Below are positions 6,103-6,452 of a stretch of 6,452 nt of DNA, piece by piece. The notes below the pieces were generated by a model, which was not told the DNA's origin, made no database searches, and saw only the letters and a list, made by a program, of their open reading frames with translations. The position numbers were made by a program, and so were the translations under genes. Positions within the stretch are counted from its first letter, which is position 1. The number at the start of each line of letters is the position of its first letter. The DNA comes from Moraxellaceae bacterium UBA2031 (GTDB lineage: Bacteria; Pseudomonadota; Gammaproteobacteria; Pseudomonadales; Moraxellaceae): NCBI GenBank assembly GCA_002333145.1, contig DDBN01000150.1, positions 1 through 6,452 on the forward strand, in the 5' to 3' direction.

Positions 6103-6426
6103 TCAGACGGTAAAAGATTCACCGCAGCCACACTCACCTTTCTGGTTTGGATTGGTGAACTTGAAGCCCTCATTCAGGCCCTCCTTCACAAAATCCATTT
6201 CGGTACCATCAAGGTAAGAAAGGCTCTTCGGATCAATAATTACTTTTACGCCATGCGAGGTGAAAACCTCATCTTCCGGCTGTACGTCATCGACGAACTC
6301 CAGCACATAAGCCAGACCGGAACAGCCAGAAGTTTTCACACCAACACGGATGCCTAAGCCCTTGCCGCGATTGGCAAGGAAGTCGCTGACATGCCGGGCC
6401 GCTGCTTCGGAAAGGGTGACAGCCAT
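6103..6426 (-). CDS. iscA: A-type iron-sulfur carrier protein IscA
   Basis: The protein is 107 residues, the usual IscA length. It accepts Fe-S clusters (or iron) and passes them to apo-enzymes in the cytoplasm, being especially important for [4Fe-4S] targets. The three family cysteines are visible: Cys35 in a TSGCSG motif, and Cys99 and Cys101 in a C-terminal ECGCGESF motif. The ATG start is well supported: an ACGGAG ribosome binding site lies 7-8 nt upstream, inside the end of iscU, and only 2 nt separate the iscU stop from this start, so the two are probably translationally coupled. Gene order (IscU before, HscB after) favours IscA over the paralogues ErpA and SufA. It is followed by an unusually roomy gap containing hairpins before hscB. 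Nothing is truncated or missing. Confidence 0.96.
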   Translation of the reverse strand: MAVTLSEAAARHVSDFLANRGKGLGIRVGVKTSGCSGLAYVLEFVDDVQPEDEVFTSHGVKVIIDPKSLSYLDGTEMDFVKEGLNEGFKFTNPNQKGECGCGESFTV

Positions 6427-6428
6427 GA

Positions 6429-6452
6429 TCAGGCTCCGTGCTTCTTACGGTA
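6429..6452 (-). CDS. iscU: IscU iron-sulfur scaffold, C-terminal end only (partial)
   Basis: Only the last seven codons and a TGA stop are present; they read YRKKHGA. The stop is 2 nt before the iscA start, and a basic 'DYxxK'-like tail is usual for IscU proteins. The call rests mainly on position: iscU directly precedes iscA in gammaproteobacterial isc operons. IscU is the scaffold on which IscS-derived sulfur and iron are assembled into [2Fe-2S] clusters, before HscA/HscB help transfer them. None of its cluster-binding cysteines lies in the window, so the sequence alone cannot prove identity. The GGAG that serves as ribosome binding site for iscA lies inside these last codons. Confidence 0.75.
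   Translation of the reverse strand, partial: YRKKHGA

Noticed and set aside
1..6452. Search for CRISPR arrays, insertion sequences, tRNA/rRNA genes, toxin-antitoxin or defence genes
   Set aside because: No spaced direct repeats, transposase-like frames, tRNA-like folds or unfamiliar genes were seen; nearly the whole window is conserved housekeeping coding sequence.

Overview
This window is a run of ten genes, all on the minus strand, from a gammaproteobacterial chromosome. Read 5'->3' on the minus strand, the order is iscU (last codons only), iscA, hscB, hscA, fdx, iscX, ndk, rlmN, a pilF/pilW-type lipoprotein gene, and the start of a rodZ-type gene. This is the order I recall from Pseudomonas and its relatives, where ispG and hisS usually follow. 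Base composition is moderately GC-rich and the same throughout, with no sign of recent transfer. The proteins resemble those of Pseudomonas, Marinobacter and Alcanivorax-like bacteria; I cannot fix the genus by eye.

Positions 6452-3022 hold the distal half of the isc iron-sulfur cluster operon: A-type carrier IscA, J-protein HscB, Hsp70 HscA, [2Fe-2S] ferredoxin Fdx and the small acidic protein IscX. Spacing is tight. The iscA start lies 2 nt after the iscU stop, hscB and hscA overlap by 1 nt, and fdx and iscX follow 4 and 28 nt after their upstream neighbours. The one loose junction is iscA-hscB, where the transcript can form two hairpins. iscR, iscS and most of iscU lie beyond the right edge.

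Positions 3021-2368 hold ndk (nucleoside diphosphate kinase). A TATAAT box lies in the iscX-ndk gap, and a clear intrinsic terminator follows ndk. I see no terminator between iscX and ndk, so ndk is probably transcribed both from its own promoter and by readthrough from isc.

Positions 2367-1 hold a second transcription unit. A leader of about 140 nt with several inverted repeats precedes rlmN (23S rRNA/tRNA A2 methyltransferase, a radical SAM enzyme needing a [4Fe-4S] cluster). rlmN overlaps the pilF/pilW gene by ATGA, and the rodZ-type gene begins 13 nt after the pilF/pilW stop. This unit joins translation accuracy, type IV pilus assembly and cell shape.

No mobile element, tRNA, rRNA, CRISPR array or unfamiliar gene system was found. 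This is a conserved core-genome region, and its points of interest are regulatory: junction structures, start choice and transcription boundaries. No gene-free stretch exceeds 300 bases; the longest is the 226-nt ndk-rlmN gap.
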